Shown here: positions 11,398-24,459 of the stretch, piece after piece
Numbering within the stretch: the first letter of the stretch is position 1
How the letters are laid out: every line of letters starts with the position of its first letter
Source: Selaginella moellendorffii
Taxonomy: Eukaryota > Streptophyta > Lycopodiopsida > Selaginellales > Selaginellaceae
DNA length: 64,000 bases
NCBI RefSeq assembly: GCF_000143415.4
Contig: NW_003314268.1
Location: 2,105,739-2,169,738, forward strand
Direction of reading: 5' to 3'
The notes under the pieces: model-generated
The model's input: the letters and a program-made list of their open reading frames with translations, nothing else
Database searches by the model: none
Told to the model about the DNA's origin: nothing
Program-made: the position numbers and the translations under genes

Positions 11398-13260
11398 TCA
11401 CGACTCATTCAAGAAGCATGCGAGCTTAGAGACGGTCGGATTTAATTTGCTCGTCTCCAGTCCTCCCAGCGTCTTCTTATCCGGAAAATAGGGCATCGAA
11501 TCCACGAGCTCTCTCGCAGCTCCAGCCTCGCAGGAGCGACCGAGAGCTTCCGCCATGACGCTGTAATGCTCGATCCAGGGAGCCAGCCGATGGTCCGCCG
11601 CCATGGAAGCGAAGATCCGCCCCGCATTCTCGACGAGGCCCAGGTGATTGCATCCGATGAGCGCGTGGAGCACCGATATCTCGTCCGCGCGCATCCCTTC
11701 CAGTAGCATCGAATGGAAGCTCTCCAGCGCGTCACCGCCACGACCAAATTGGCTGAATCCCGCGGCCATTGTGTTCCAGGCCGCGAGATCTCTAGAGGGC
11801 GAGCGATCGAAGATCTTCTTGGCATCTTCCAGATCCCCACTGCGGGCAAATGCAACTAGCAGCGCATTCCAAAAGAGGGCACTTCTTTGAGGAAGATCTT
11901 TGAAGATTTCACTCGCTCCAGTGAGATTTCCAGTGTGTATGAAGGCCCCCATTAAACTACTCCACGACGCTACATCCCATTCTGGCATTGAATCAAACAA
12001 GTTCTTGGCAAGCTCGAGATGCCCATTAGTGGCATATGACTCGAGCATAACATTCCACGCAACCAGGTCCCTTTCGGGCATAGATGTAAACACTTCTCGA
12101 GAATTGTCCAATCTTCCACAGCAGGAGTTTGCTACTATTATGCTACAAAATGATGCCAATGACCAAAAAGGCATTTTCCAAAAGAGTTTGTTGACTTCCT
12201 CTAAGTTTCCAGCTGCGGCATTTGCCTGCAACAGGGTGTTCCAAGACTTAACGCTGTGTTCAGGCATTTTCTCATAGAAATACCTCATCCCTTTGCTTAA
12301 CTCTCCCGACCTGGTGTAGAGCGTGAGGATTGCAGCCCACGAGTTTGCGTCTCTCAGCTCCATTTTCGAGAAGAGACCCATTGCTTTCTGAAACTGGTCT
12401 TTGCTCGTCGTGAGTGCTGTCAGCATTACATTAGAGGAGATGATATCAAACGCGGGAATTTGATCAAAAAATGCCACTGCTCGATCCATGTCCCCCTTTG
12501 AGCAGTGCAATTGGAGCATACAAGTCCATGAAACAAGATCGTGTAGAGGCATGTTTTGGAACAGGTTCTCGCTCTCAAAAGCATGGCCAGAAGTTGCGTA
12601 CGAGGATAGCATTGCGTTCCAGGAAACTAGAGTCCGAACTGGCATACTATCAAAGACTATCTTTGCGTCCTCTATATGCCAGTTCTGGGTATATGCGGAA
12701 AGCAAAGCAGTCCATGCTACCACATTTTTTATAGGCATTCCATCGAAAACCCATTTAGCACGATCTACACGGCCACATCTTGCATAGCCTTGGACCATCA
12801 CTGTCCATGTCACAACGTTTGGATTTGGCAACTTTTGAAAGAACGATTCAAGCTCGTTTACATTACCAAGCTGGGCATATGCAGTAAGCATGGCATTCCA
12901 AGAAACTTGGTTTCTATTAGGAATCCTGTCAAACAATTCTTTTGCTTCTTCGTAATGGCCCTCCTGTACCAGAGCTGTTAACATCGCATTCCAAGTTACC
13001 GTGTCAGGAAACTTAAAAGAGTCGAACAGAGCCTTTGCTTGAGCAACATACCCGCTCTGGGCATATGCTGAAATCATAATGTTCAACGAGAACACGTTTG
13101 GATGAGTGAGACTGTCAAAGATCCTCTTCGCGCGGTCGATGCGCCCGCATTTGCCATGCATTTGGATGGCACGGTTGGCAAGAAAGGTGTCTTGTTCAAG
13201 TTTCGCCATCCGGCGGCTAAGAAAATCTGGTCGATTATAAAACTGGGCAGCAAAGTCCAT
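11398..13260 (-). CDS. PLS-class pentatricopeptide repeat protein (PPR-A)
   Basis: A single uninterrupted exon of 620 codons, typical of PPR genes. Tandem 31-residue S-type repeats run from about residue 25 to 530; each carries W-N-A-M-L or S-W-x-x-M and A-K-x-L-F-D cores (VSWNAMLTAYAQLGN, NVVAWTALLSAYTQN). The C-terminus (DEISVLHALIGCNHLGLVE, YSVMAEALGRSCEAGAAREL) is an L2/S2-like end with a shortened E motif and no DYW deaminase domain. Such proteins bind single-stranded organelle RNA and act in editing or processing in mitochondria or plastids. The N-terminus gives no clear transit peptide. Loss of the E+/DYW tail means editing activity would need a partner. Confidence 0.92.
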   Translation of the reverse strand: MDFAAQFYNRPDFLSRRMAKLEQDTFLANRAIQMHGKCGRIDRAKRIFDSLTHPNVFSLNIMISAYAQSGYVAQAKALFDSFKFPDTVTWNAMLTALVQEGHYEEAKELFDRIPNRNQVSWNAMLTAYAQLGNVNELESFFQKLPNPNVVTWTVMVQGYARCGRVDRAKWVFDGMPIKNVVAWTALLSAYTQNWHIEDAKIVFDSMPVRTLVSWNAMLSSYATSGHAFESENLFQNMPLHDLVSWTCMLQLHCSKGDMDRAVAFFDQIPAFDIISSNVMLTALTTSKDQFQKAMGLFSKMELRDANSWAAILTLYTRSGELSKGMRYFYEKMPEHSVKSWNTLLQANAAAGNLEEVNKLFWKMPFWSLASFCSIIVANSCCGRLDNSREVFTSMPERDLVAWNVMLESYATNGHLELAKNLFDSMPEWDVASWSSLMGAFIHTGNLTGASEIFKDLPQRSALFWNALLVAFARSGDLEDAKKIFDRSPSRDLAAWNTMAAGFSQFGRGGDALESFHSMLLEGMRADEISVLHALIGCNHLGLVENAGRIFASMAADHRLAPWIEHYSVMAEALGRSCEAGAARELVDSMPYFPDKKTLGGLETSKLNPTVSKLACFLNES

Positions 13261-13469
13261 ACGTTTGTCTCAAGCATTGTTTGATTTTGTAAGATCTGCC
13301 GTACACAATGTCAATCTGCCGTACAACATGTGCATGAGGACGAAATATGGCGGCCGGCCGGATACTGGTGGCGGCGGCGGCGGCTGGCCAGACCATTTAA
13401 ATTTCAGGTGTTTCTCTTCCCAAACTTAGTTAAAGTTGAGTCTTCGATAGATCGTTCTTGGATCCCAGC

Positions 13470-13781
13470 ATGAGTCCATCTGAGAAGCTAATTGGATCTC
13501 AAACGCCAGCAGCTCCATCATCTACATTGACAAAGAAGTCACTGAGATCAAGTAAGAAGAGAGATGAAATTTTCTCGTGGTTTTATATGTTTCCGATGCA
13601 GTTGTGAGGGAGATCGCAGAGAGGCTGTCGCAACCCACAGCTGAATCACAACATCCATTGCCCCAGCAACACTCCACTAGCAACTGGTAAGTCTCATGGA
13701 AACAAGAGTTTCAATCTCAAAATCACCCTCTTTTCTTCGTTTGCTGCCAGGATCCTCATCATGAGTGCTCTAGACAAGTAG
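13470..13781 (+). CDS. Possible small three-exon gene, 65 aa, unknown
   Basis: Exons 13470-13551, 13602-13686 and 13751-13781 keep one reading frame across two GT-AG introns with good signals (GTAAG donors, GCAG and CCAG acceptors). The predicted peptide is Ser/Gln-rich with a short helical stretch (IVREIAERLSQ) and no domain that I recognise. It is divergent from PPR-A, 209 bp away. The case rests only on splice and phase consistency, so it could be chance. Confidence 0.35.
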
Positions 13782-13962
13782 ACAATTTTGTTTCGAGCTA
13801 GGATCCAGCAAGAACAAAACCATAGTGTTCTTCCTGGATCCTTCAAAGCAGCATAAATAGTGTGTGTACTCCCTCTCCTCATACAGACTTGGAATTGAGA
13901 AGGCTCTTGTCGCTATTGATTTTCCAGTTCATTACAAACTTCGCTTTTTCGTTCTCATCGCT

Positions 13963-16183
13963 CTATACATCCCGCGGCAGCTGGAGCTCTATAATATCTT
14001 TCCGAGGTAACGGTTGAAGCTCACTCGATGGGCCGTGGCCCAGTTCTTCCAAGTTAATCGGGTCCATGTTACTTGGCTCGTCGGAAACAATCAGATAAGT
14101 AATCTCCCTGTCCACTCTAAATGCCAAGTACCCCACGGCAATCAAGTAAACAAGGATCATCCCAAAAACGAGGATACCAATCATCACTTGGGCTACCATT
14201 GCCAGGGAGCTCTTGAGGAGCCACTTCACAAACAAGGAGGTAAGATAGTACACGTTGATAGACATAACAGCACCACCAATTAACCATGTTGTGCACATCA
14301 CCTGTAACACAGTTTGATGCTCGTAAAGTGCGAATACAGTTCTCACTTCTTCCACTTACCGGCCAAGAGTTAGCATAAGGTCCCATTTTCACTTTGCTAC
14401 TAGTGAATTTCAGCAGCGGAATAAGAACAAAGGGAAGAACAAAAGATAAAACCATCTAGAAAACCAGAATGTCAGTTAGAAGCATCGAAAACTTGAGAAG
14501 ACGAGCACTCACAGAGACAATGATGATTAGTTGTCCAGCAGCGCTAGAACCACCAATAAGCGCAACAATTAGACTTGGAACAATTGCTACCGCTCGGGTT
14601 AGTAAGTTTCGAATCCAAGGTTTAAACCTCAAGTTTAAAAATCCCTGCATCACGTACTGGCCGGCATATGTGCCTGTAATCGTTGAGCTTTGCCCGGAGG
14701 CAAGCAATGCAACGCCGAAGAGGATCTTACTCCAACGTCCCAACACATTCTGCCGTTAAAAAGAAAAAAAAGAAGAAGAAAAACTTAGAAAGTTCCAAAT
14801 GACCATGAAGAAGTACGCACCTGCAGGAGGAATGAGGCCCGGTTTAGATCCAAGTCATTACAGTTTGCTCTATTCTCGGCTGATAAGTCTGGTTGCGAAC
14901 ACACCGAGCCGCTAACAGCAATAACACATACGTTGATTAGAAAGGCGAAGAAAAGTGCGAATCCACTCTCAAACATATAGTACTTGCATCCTTGCTACAT
15001 GAGAAAAACGAAAGTTCATGCTAGAAGCTTTGAAGACTTTGAATTACCTTGATTCCCTTATCAGAGCGAGGAATTCTTCGAGTCAGAACCAATGCCGAGT
15101 GAAGAAACAGGTTGTGTGGCATAATCATAGCCCCCAAGAGAGAAATAGCCAGCCCAGTGGCACCGTCGCCTTTAAGTTGAGGCACAAAGAGCCCTTTCAA
15201 AACTAGTGCAGCATTTGGTTTCGCGTAACCAAGCTCGGCAAAAAAACATCCAGTCATTATCATCACCAGTGCAGCGATAATAAGCTCCAGCTTGCGCACC
15301 TAGAATCGAAAAGCTGTTAAACAAAATCACCGGGAGAGAAGCCGCGCAAATTGAAAATACTCACTCCATACTGTTGCAAAGCCAGGAGGAGAAGTGTGCT
15401 GAGTCCAGTTAACAGGACGCCGATCCAAATAGGTACACTAAACAGAATGTTAAGCGCAAATGCCGTGCCTATAACTGGCAGAAAAAACGAAGGGAACAAA
15501 CATTGACTTTGCAACGCAGACAAAATGCCTAAACGAACCTTCGGGAATATCAGCTGATATGACGGCAACTTCGGCCAATATCCACAGCAAAATCGACACA
15601 ACCTTGGGATATTCGGTCCTACAGTGCTCGGCGAGATGCTTCCCTGGAAGGTGAAATATAAAGAAATAGTCACTTTGCGTGCTTGAGCAAGACTTTGTGT
15701 ATTTTACCAGTGACCACACCCAAATTCGCGGCCAGGGACTGGATGATCAAAGCCGAAACGGAAGCCACCAAGATAATCCAGAGCAGCTGCAAGGATTTCA
15801 GGTCACATAACTCAAGAAACAAGATTTAGCAATGCCTACCTCATACTGATATTCCGCGCCGGATTGGAGATCGCTCTCGACTGCAACGTTGTCAGGAAAC
15901 GAAGAAAAAAGGAGTAAGAGAAAGGAAAGAACGAAGGAACCAAGCTCACAATTTCCAGGATCAATGTAAGCGATGCAAACCAAAAACCCCGGCCCCAAAA
16001 ACGCTAGCAGCTTCCTCCATCCTTCTTTCTGATCAATTAGTGTTCATCCAGAGATGAGAAGAGAGGGAGAAGAGATCAGAGGAACAAAATAAGAACCAAG
16101 GAAAGAGAGAACAGCTGCATTGCTCACCTCCACTACATCCACTTGATTCTTCATCGGCTCATCGATGTCAGTGAGATCCATTC

Positions 16184-16214
<31 letters not shown>

Positions 16215-16256
16215 GTGCCGCCTCGCCTCGTCATGGAGCGGATTGGACGCTCTCAT
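13963..16256 (-). CDS. NRAMP: NRAMP divalent metal transporter A
   Basis: Eleven exons in transcript order: 16256-16128, 16028-15950, 15880-15840, 15786-15708, 15643-15539, 15474-15365, 15299-15048, 14994-14821, 14749-14513, 14455-14360, 14301-13963; 546 aa with about 12 spans. Hallmarks are [20 protein letters not shown] (span 1, metal-binding Asp and Asn), [11 protein letters not shown] (span 6, metal-binding Met) and the family signature [19 protein letters not shown]. It should import Fe2+, Mn2+ or other divalent metals with protons at the plasma membrane or vacuole. The N-terminal tail holds a 10-Gln tract from a (CAG)n run. A paralogue sits at 40825-43057. Confidence 0.95.
16185..16214. 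repeat. CAG/CTG trinucleotide tract coding for poly-Gln
   Basis: Ten codons for Gln near the N-terminus of NRAMP-A, almost all CAG. The tract is absent from NRAMP-B, so it arose or expanded after duplication and may vary in length. Confidence 0.85.
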
Positions 16257-16664
16257 CAGAAAATCGATGGAATTCCCAATCCAATCGCCGAGGCAGCGCT
16301 GCTAAAAAGAAACAGAGAGAGCTCTATTAGGACCCTAAAAAGGGCTTAACACAGCATATATTCTCCTAATTGCGTAACATCATTAGCCCTTTTTCTTTCC
16401 TACTAAAGTACCTCATTTTCAATGGTAGAGCAGCCTCTTGCGTGTTGAAAATTGCGAGAATGACACCACCGATGACTTCGAATCCTTTTTTTTTAATCTA
16501 GAAGTGAGTGAAAGGAGCTCGATCCATTGATGCATCTTAAAAGATCATACCTTTGATCATGGCGTCCGGCTCTTTAAATGAGACGACACCACGGAAGTGC
16601 GTCTTCACGGCCGGACAGGCGTCTCCCGCATTGCGTAAAACTCTACATACCGGAAGATTGGCTT

Positions 16665-18562
16665 TCACTGTCCTCTCCTCTTCGTTTCCAGGAGGTTGTT
16701 CTCGGATACAATTGCGTTGAGATCGTCCTTTACTTTGTCAATGTCCGCGATTTCCTGCTCACACCCTTCCAGCTTTGCTTCGAGGTCCGCTATTTCCCGG
16801 TCCAACTTGTCCATCTCAAGGACTTTCTCCACAAGGCCACCAAAGCTCTCGTGCATGCCGGTCAGGATCCTGTAAGCCAGCCTGCACTGCGGCTCAATCT
16901 TGGCGTCCCTGGACGAAGTCATACATGAGTTTACGAAAAACACTAGCATTACAGAGACTTTAGCGCACCTGAAGATGAGCTCGTCAACCAGGAGGTGGAT
17001 TCTCCCAAGCCGCTCTTGTGTCGCATTGTAATCTCTCTGAAGAATGCGTGTCTCGTGAATGATCTTTGTCACATCCGTCTCTTGCTTTTTGCTGTTCTTC
17101 ACTAGCTCTGTGATGCGACGGACGTAGCTGCCTTTCGGCGCCTGCTTGGGACAATTAGCCAGCCTTGTCGTCAACGATGCCTGCTCTTCTTTCCTGTCGT
17201 TGAGTTTTTGCTTACACGGCTACAATAAGAAAACGGTGGTACCTTGCGGCGACCTTTAAGGAGATATCCTCTATCTCTTTCAACATTTTCTCCTCCAGAA
17301 TCGTCGTCGATTGATTTGACAATATTTCCAGCGAGCGTTGAGAATCACTTATTTCTTTCTCGTAATGCTCCTTCGCCGTTTCCCTGAATGGAAAACAAAA
17401 TCTGAAATGGCTTAACAAAATATTAAGCACGTACCAATCCTTTTGTGCAAGATCAAAAGATTTCTGGCTCGTCTCTATATCAGACTCGAGCTTCTCCAGA
17501 GCCGAGTGCGGACTTGAGCAGTTTTTTATCAGCTTAACAGCCTGTTGCAAAACCAGTAAATCATCCTCAGCGAGCCGAGCTTTCTTCTCTTCCTCGGTAA
17601 CCGATACGTAGTCTTCGGAGTTATCTTTCTCGTATTTTGCAATCTACCAGAGCGGTAAGGCACAAGCTTAAAAGCAGTTACAGCACAAAGCTCGTTTGGC
17701 TACCTTTGCTTGAGTTTCTTTCAACTCGCTCAGCAGTTCGATATAGAGCTTCTCCTTGTCTGGGGTGATGTCCAAAAACTTTCCTCCGGCGATGATTCGG
17801 GGCTGGCCGCCATACTCTTTGCCTGTACGACCATCTCCCCCTGGATCTTCTGAACTGAAAGTCGACGAAACATTCTCAGCGTCATCATCCGAGCCGCTGT
17901 CCAACGTACGATAAGGAAGAACTTTCTCTTCTGTGTCAGACCACCCCAGCAAGGCTTGTCTAACCACAGCATCAATGTTAGAAGTGCCAGTTTCTTTTCT
18001 CGACGTCATACTCTTCCGTCTACGATTTGTTCGACCATGACTCGAGCTTGGCGTTGTTTTGGAAATCTTTTCGAGTAGAAACCGGAGGAGGCGGTGCACA
18101 TCAGTTTCGTTTGGGTAAAGGAACTGCGACCAGCTCCTGCCGAAAGTGAAATCAACTTCTTGCAAAGAAAAAGAAAAAACCAGCCATGCAATTCTATCTT
18201 CTGATGTTGTCTAACACGAAGGAAAGAAGAACGAGATCTCATGAATTGTGCTACGTCCAAGCAAAACAAACTGAAAACGATGTGCTTACCTGATGGAAGT
18301 TAAGATTCTCGCGGTAACCGAGCTGCGTCACTCCCTCAGCCAGCTGCATACACACTCTAAATCGTACCGAAACCGATTGTGGGACAGATCCAGGCATGTA
18401 GACCTCCTCCCTGTATCCGTCGCCGCCGATGATCCGCAGCGCCTGCGAGCACATCGAAATGAGAGCAGCAGGGCCAATGTCGTGCACAGACGCCACTCCC
18501 CGCGGCATCACGATCCCAGCCAGCTCCAGCGCCTCGAGCAAAATCCTCTGCGCATCCTCCAT
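16665..18562 (-). CDS. CCDC22: CCDC22 homologue (CCC/commander complex subunit)
   Basis: Six exons in transcript order: 18562-18290, 18123-17704, 17643-17435, 17383-17254, 17210-16969, 16908-16665; 505 aa. The N-terminus (MEDAQRILLEALELAGI, SVRFRVCMQLAEGVTQLGY) matches the NN-CH domain of CCDC22, and FLYPNETDVHRLLRFLLEKI follows. A long acidic linker leads to a coiled coil with the C-terminal family block (QAPKGSYVRRITELVKN, HLLVDELIFRDAKIEP). In animals CCDC22 with CCDC93 and COMMD proteins drives endosomal recycling; that role is inferred here. The intron 17211-17253 is only 43 nt with a weak donor, and exon 2 starts at a GCAG acceptor inside a longer open frame; both choices rest on family alignment from memory. 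Confidence 0.85.
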
Positions 18563-19768
18563 CGGACAATAACCCTAAAAATGTAGGCCCCAAAATAAAG
18601 AGACAGAGCCCTAAAAGCAGGGCCCCTGTTCTGACCTAAAAGTTGCTTTGCTATTTGCTAGAGAGAAGAAAATATCTCTAGCCACAGAGACACCACATTT
18701 GGAGGTTAAAGCCTTTGCCAACGTCGACAATCCACCAAACGATGCAATGCAAGGCTTTTTGTAGAATTTTCAATGCATACGAACTCATGATAGTTTTTAT
18801 AATCATTTTAGGCTGGGCAAGTCAATGATTGAGTGAGTACCCATGGCTTCTTTGTTTTGACTCCTCGGTACGCTCAATTTTAACTCCCCGGACGACCAGC
18901 AACGAATCTTGACTAACAAGGCCATGAAAATAGTAATGAATTCTAGAGTATTGTTCTTCATGCAATGTATAGATAGCATTAGAATTCATGGCTCACCAGG
19001 AATTGATGATATAGCACATGGTCTGAGTTTTGTTCGTTTGACAACATGTAGTTTACAAGCTCTCTCTTGCGTGTTGATCTCATCCCGTAAGTTCCTTGGT
19101 TGATCCATCACAATCTCTCGACCCAAAGGCCAATTGGCTTGGGCTCCAAACTAGCCGTCAGTCGGGTGTGGGGACTGAGAGTAAATTCGATTTGTCACTG
19201 TCCATGCGAGCGATTGAGCTTTAAAGGGAAGTTCGGGTCCACCACCTTTTATTTTGCTCATCTTTCTGGGGAATAAAATAGCTATTCTCTAGATTTTTTT
19301 TGGGGGGGGAATAATATTGGAGTTGAGATGGAACATCCAAGTTTTCATGATGAAAAGCTCAAGAAAATTCCCTCCATGCGAAGTACTGTAAATCATACAA
19401 AACGCAGTTTGTCAAATGCCAAGACATGGACAATAACTTTGGATTGATTTCTCCAACGCAATACATGGTTTCGGAGCAGAGCCCCAAAAGAACACAAAAA
19501 ATGATCTCGAGAGGAACGCGAGAAATAGACAAGAACAGATACTAAATATTATAGATCATAAGCTCTGGCTCCAAATTCTCTAGGCATAAGCTTTGATATT
19601 TACAAAAGAGTTGATTTTAGAGAAGAGAGAGAGAGAAGGGAAAAAAAAAAAGGAACCGAACTTTTTGTTGCCATATGTTCACGACGTCCGATTATCGATC
19701 GATTCGGAGCAAGCAGCCCATCGCCCATCGCTAAAAACTGTCGGCTCGATCGTTCCAAAAGAACGCGA
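18563..19768. other. Intergenic, no gene seen
   Basis: Between the CCDC22 start and the DUF4228-A stop. AT-rich with homopolymer runs (T and G near 19291-19308, A near 19640). Short open frames lack recognisable content. Confidence 0.55.
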
Positions 19769-20695
19769 TCAATTCCTCGCAACGCTTTGTCTCTGCTGGT
19801 GGTGGTGGTGGTGGCTATGGCTATGGCTACCAGAACCAATCTGATCTCCACCACCACCATGCGCATTGTGACTCTCGGAGATGCTCTCCAGCGCAGGCCT
19901 CCAAATGCCCGATCTTCCGGAAGACGAGCCGGAGGAAGAACCACAAGAAGAAGAAGACCTGCTAGATCTCCGCGAGTGTTTGGCGGCGCCACCGCCGCCA
20001 CCAACCTTACGCGGAAGATAGTTGTGATCTTGGAGAATATCCGCCGCCGCCACCGCGTCCGCCGCTTTCATCTCCTTCTCCACCAAGAGCTGCTCCAAGT
20101 AGCGCTTGGAAACCACCAGCGTCGTCACCCCGCCTTCCTTCTTCACCCGGAATGGCGGGTGATTGGCGGCGCCGCGAGTGGATTGCTCCGCCGCTGGTTT
20201 GGGCGGGGGTGGCGGAGCTGGAGCGTCACTCTTGGAACGGCTCCGCTGCTGCTTGGAGCTCTTGACCTCGTGATGGGCGGCGGCGGCGACGCTCACATTC
20301 TCCTGCGAGTGGCACTGGAACTTGTAGGCACGGCACCCCACCTCGGCGCTGGAGCTCCTGGTGGTGGCGGCGGAGGGATCCAGCGGCAGCAGCAGGAATT
20401 TGGGATTGGAATCCTCGGCGCTGAGGCATTTGGCAAGCTTGAGCTTGTCCTCCTCTGTTGACGATGAGCGAGGAGGAGACGAGGACGAGGACGAAGAAGG
20501 AAGAGTGGAGAGGGATGGATTGGGAATGGAGTTTAGACCTGCTGCCAGCGCCCCCGCTCTGTACTTCTCCTGCGCCCAGATGAGCTCCGCCGCTCGAATC
20601 GGGCGGATTAGCCGCTCTACTCTGCCATTCGTGTTCACCACCTGGACGACCTCCATCGCTCCACAGATTAAAACGCAAGACATCAAATTCCCCAT
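19769..20695 (-). CDS. DUF4228 (PADRE) domain protein A
   Basis: A single exon of 308 codons. The N-terminus MGNLMSCVLICG has Gly2 for N-myristoylation and Cys residues for palmitoylation, so membrane anchoring is likely. The conserved core follows (VVNTNGRVERLIRPI), then a long Ser/Pro/His-rich disordered region with a second conserved piece (RVKKEGGVTTLVVSKRYLEQLL) and the end motif GIWRPALESISES. Arabidopsis PADRE proteins respond to pathogens and abiotic stress; the biochemical role is unknown. The C-terminus ends in a His-rich stretch. It is paralogous to 44129-44965. ORFs on the opposite strand are shadows of its high GC. Confidence 0.88.
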   Translation of the reverse strand: MGNLMSCVLICGAMEVVQVVNTNGRVERLIRPIRAAELIWAQEKYRAGALAAGLNSIPNPSLSTLPSSSSSSSPPRSSSTEEDKLKLAKCLSAEDSNPKFLLLPLDPSAATTRSSSAEVGCRAYKFQCHSQENVSVAAAAHHEVKSSKQQRSRSKSDAPAPPPPPKPAAEQSTRGAANHPPFRVKKEGGVTTLVVSKRYLEQLLVEKEMKAADAVAAADILQDHNYLPRKVGGGGGAAKHSRRSSRSSSSCGSSSGSSSGRSGIWRPALESISESHNAHGGGGDQIGSGSHSHSHHHHHQQRQSVARN

Positions 20696-21685
20696 CGCTT
20701 CCTCCTTCTCCCCTATTTGTGTGGTCTTCCCTCTTTAAGGCGAGAGAGTCTCGCAACAAATGCCGGCGCAGGGCATCGGCGCACGGATTCGCGCGAGCGA
20801 CTGGATTGCAGCAGCGACACGATTCGATTCAATTAAATCCTCTACGATGGACCGAAACCTGGGAGTGATTCAAGGAGGTGAGAGATCTCCAGCGAAAGGG
20901 AAGGGAAAAGAAAAAATGCCCTGCTCTTTCCGTGCGGATTCTTGATGGAAATCAATGCCAGGAGAGGAGAAAAGCGAGGAGAACAATTCAATCCCGAGCA
21001 GCATCCATCCACCAGCTATATGCTTTTACGTCACACCGCCCGCCCTCTTTCCTTGCTCGCTCTGGGATAAATTCAATGAAGAACAACGCGAGCCAATCAA
21101 CCCATCCGCAATAATATAGGCCCTGAACCAGAATATGCCCGTGATGCGTACATACAGTACCAGGAAGGTATTGACACACATCCGACCGTACAGGATGTAA
21201 CGGCCTAGATGCCGCCACGATCATGTCATGTACGGGAAAGTTTTTTCCACCGTTCTTTCCGCTTGTTTTCTCTCGATCCAGTTCTTCGACTCGGCAGTGA
21301 GTCTTCGAACTTAATGGCTGTCAAGTGAAAGCCATCTTTCCTGATTTCTAGCGGCCGAAAGATTGGAACAGCACCAAAAGGAAACACTTACTTTAATGCG
21401 ATCGAGGAGCTCGGCATAGCAGCAGTAGACCCCGTGGTCTCGAGTTGCGAGACTCGTTCCTCTCCTACACAGGACCAGAGCTTTCAAACCGTGCTTTAGC
21501 CTTTCAAAGTGCGAGTGAGAAAGCCTTATAACAAGGGGAAAATAAAGAAAGCTCAAAAGAAAAGTCTAGCCAGGCCGGTGCTGCGCGCGAGAGAGTAAAA
21601 TACCTATGCTTTTGCAGGCGGCTGTCTACTGCCCGGCGTGACTCTTTTCTCTTCTTGTGCGCTCCTGCAAAGCTGGGATGGCTAT
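20696..21685. other. Intergenic: DUF4228-A upstream region and RPT2 3' flank
   Basis: Holds the probable 5' UTR and promoter of DUF4228-A and the 3' flank of RPT2. Short frames on both strands without recognisable content; no repeat seen. Confidence 0.5.
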
Positions 21686-23297
<1,612 letters not shown>

Positions 23298-24212
23298 AGA
23301 TCGATCTCTTGGCGCACACCAAAAACCTACCTCACAGCTCGAGAGAAAATGAAGAACCCTAAAAGATGCCGCCTCCTGGTCTATGAAATTTCCAGAGCTC
23401 GATGGCCTCAAATCGGAATGGAGCCGACTCCTCAGGCACTTTGGCGATGCGCGCGACCTCTGCCAGGGCCGGATCGTCCACGAGAGGATCGTCGAGAGAG
23501 GACACCACTGCGACATCTACCTCGCCAATCTCCTCGTCCAGATGTATGGGAAATGCGGCAGCGTCGAGGACGCCTTGGCAGTCTTCGATGCGTCGTGGGG
23601 AAAGAACACATTCTCCTGGAGCATTCTCGTCGCGGCGTTCGTCCACAACGGGCGGATCGAGGCCGCCAGGCGCGCATTGGCGGCGATGCCGCAGTGGAAC
23701 GCCGTGTCTTGCACCACGCTCGTCGCTGGATATTTCCACGAGGGAGATCCTGACGAGGCGCAGAGGATTTTCGACCTGATCCAAGAGCCTAGCATCGTCT
23801 CCTGGAACGCGCTTCTCGCCGGCTATGGCGAGCGCGGCGATCTCCGGGCGGCGCGAAGAATCTTCGATTCGATGAGCGAGCGCAGCACCGCGACCTACAA
23901 TGCGATGATCCAGGCGTGCGTCCAGCACGGAGAATTCGAGCAAGCGAAGATCGTCTTCGAGAGCATGGCGAAGATCGTCGAGAAATCCAGGGCCATAGCC
24001 AAGGACAACTCCCACCACAGAGACGTGGTGACGTGGACGACGATGATCGAGGCATATGCCCAGAACGGGCATCTCGCGGAGGCAAAGGCACTGTTTGATG
24101 GAATATCCGGCCGGAACGTAGTGACGTGGACGGTGATGCTGGCGGCCAGCACCGCGGCCGGAAATCTCCACGTGGCGAGGGGGATATTCAACCGCCTTCC
24201 ACAGCACAACGT

Positions 24213-24459
24213 TGTAACGGGCTAAGGTGACGCTGGTGATAACGGTGTCCAGTTTGGTGAAGCCCTAACCGAGTGCTGACGTGGCAAGTGGGCGAGCGAG
24301 GGTTCTTGGTTCGAGAGGGAGGATGGAAGGAGAGGAGTGTGGGTGCTGGATGTGAGCACACGGGGTGTTCTGTTGTGTGTTCTAGTGGTTCAGAGGTGGA
24401 TCTCTCTTGGTTTCTCTGGTTTCTTTGCTAGTGTCCATGAATGGAGGCGGTCCCTGTTT
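24213..24459 (+). repeat. First 247-bp direct repeat (LTR-like)
   Basis: Starts TGTAACGGG and ends CCCTGTTT. Identical to 25256-25502. It carries the stop codon that truncates the upstream half of PPR-B. Confidence 0.9.

Noticed and set aside
18166-18269. Extending CCDC22 exon 2 upstream of 18123
   Set aside because: The frame is open, but no AG acceptor matches phase 0, and the extra residues do not fit the family, whereas the acceptor at 18124 gives the FLYP block.
19787-20461. 224-codon plus-strand frame opposite DUF4228-A
   Set aside because: Arg-rich shadow of the Ser/His-coding strand; the minus-strand protein is a recognised family.
23359-24207. 282-codon minus-strand frame opposite PPR-B
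   Set aside because: Shadow of GC-rich PPR codons on the plus strand; the composition is Arg/Asp/Leu without recognisable motifs.
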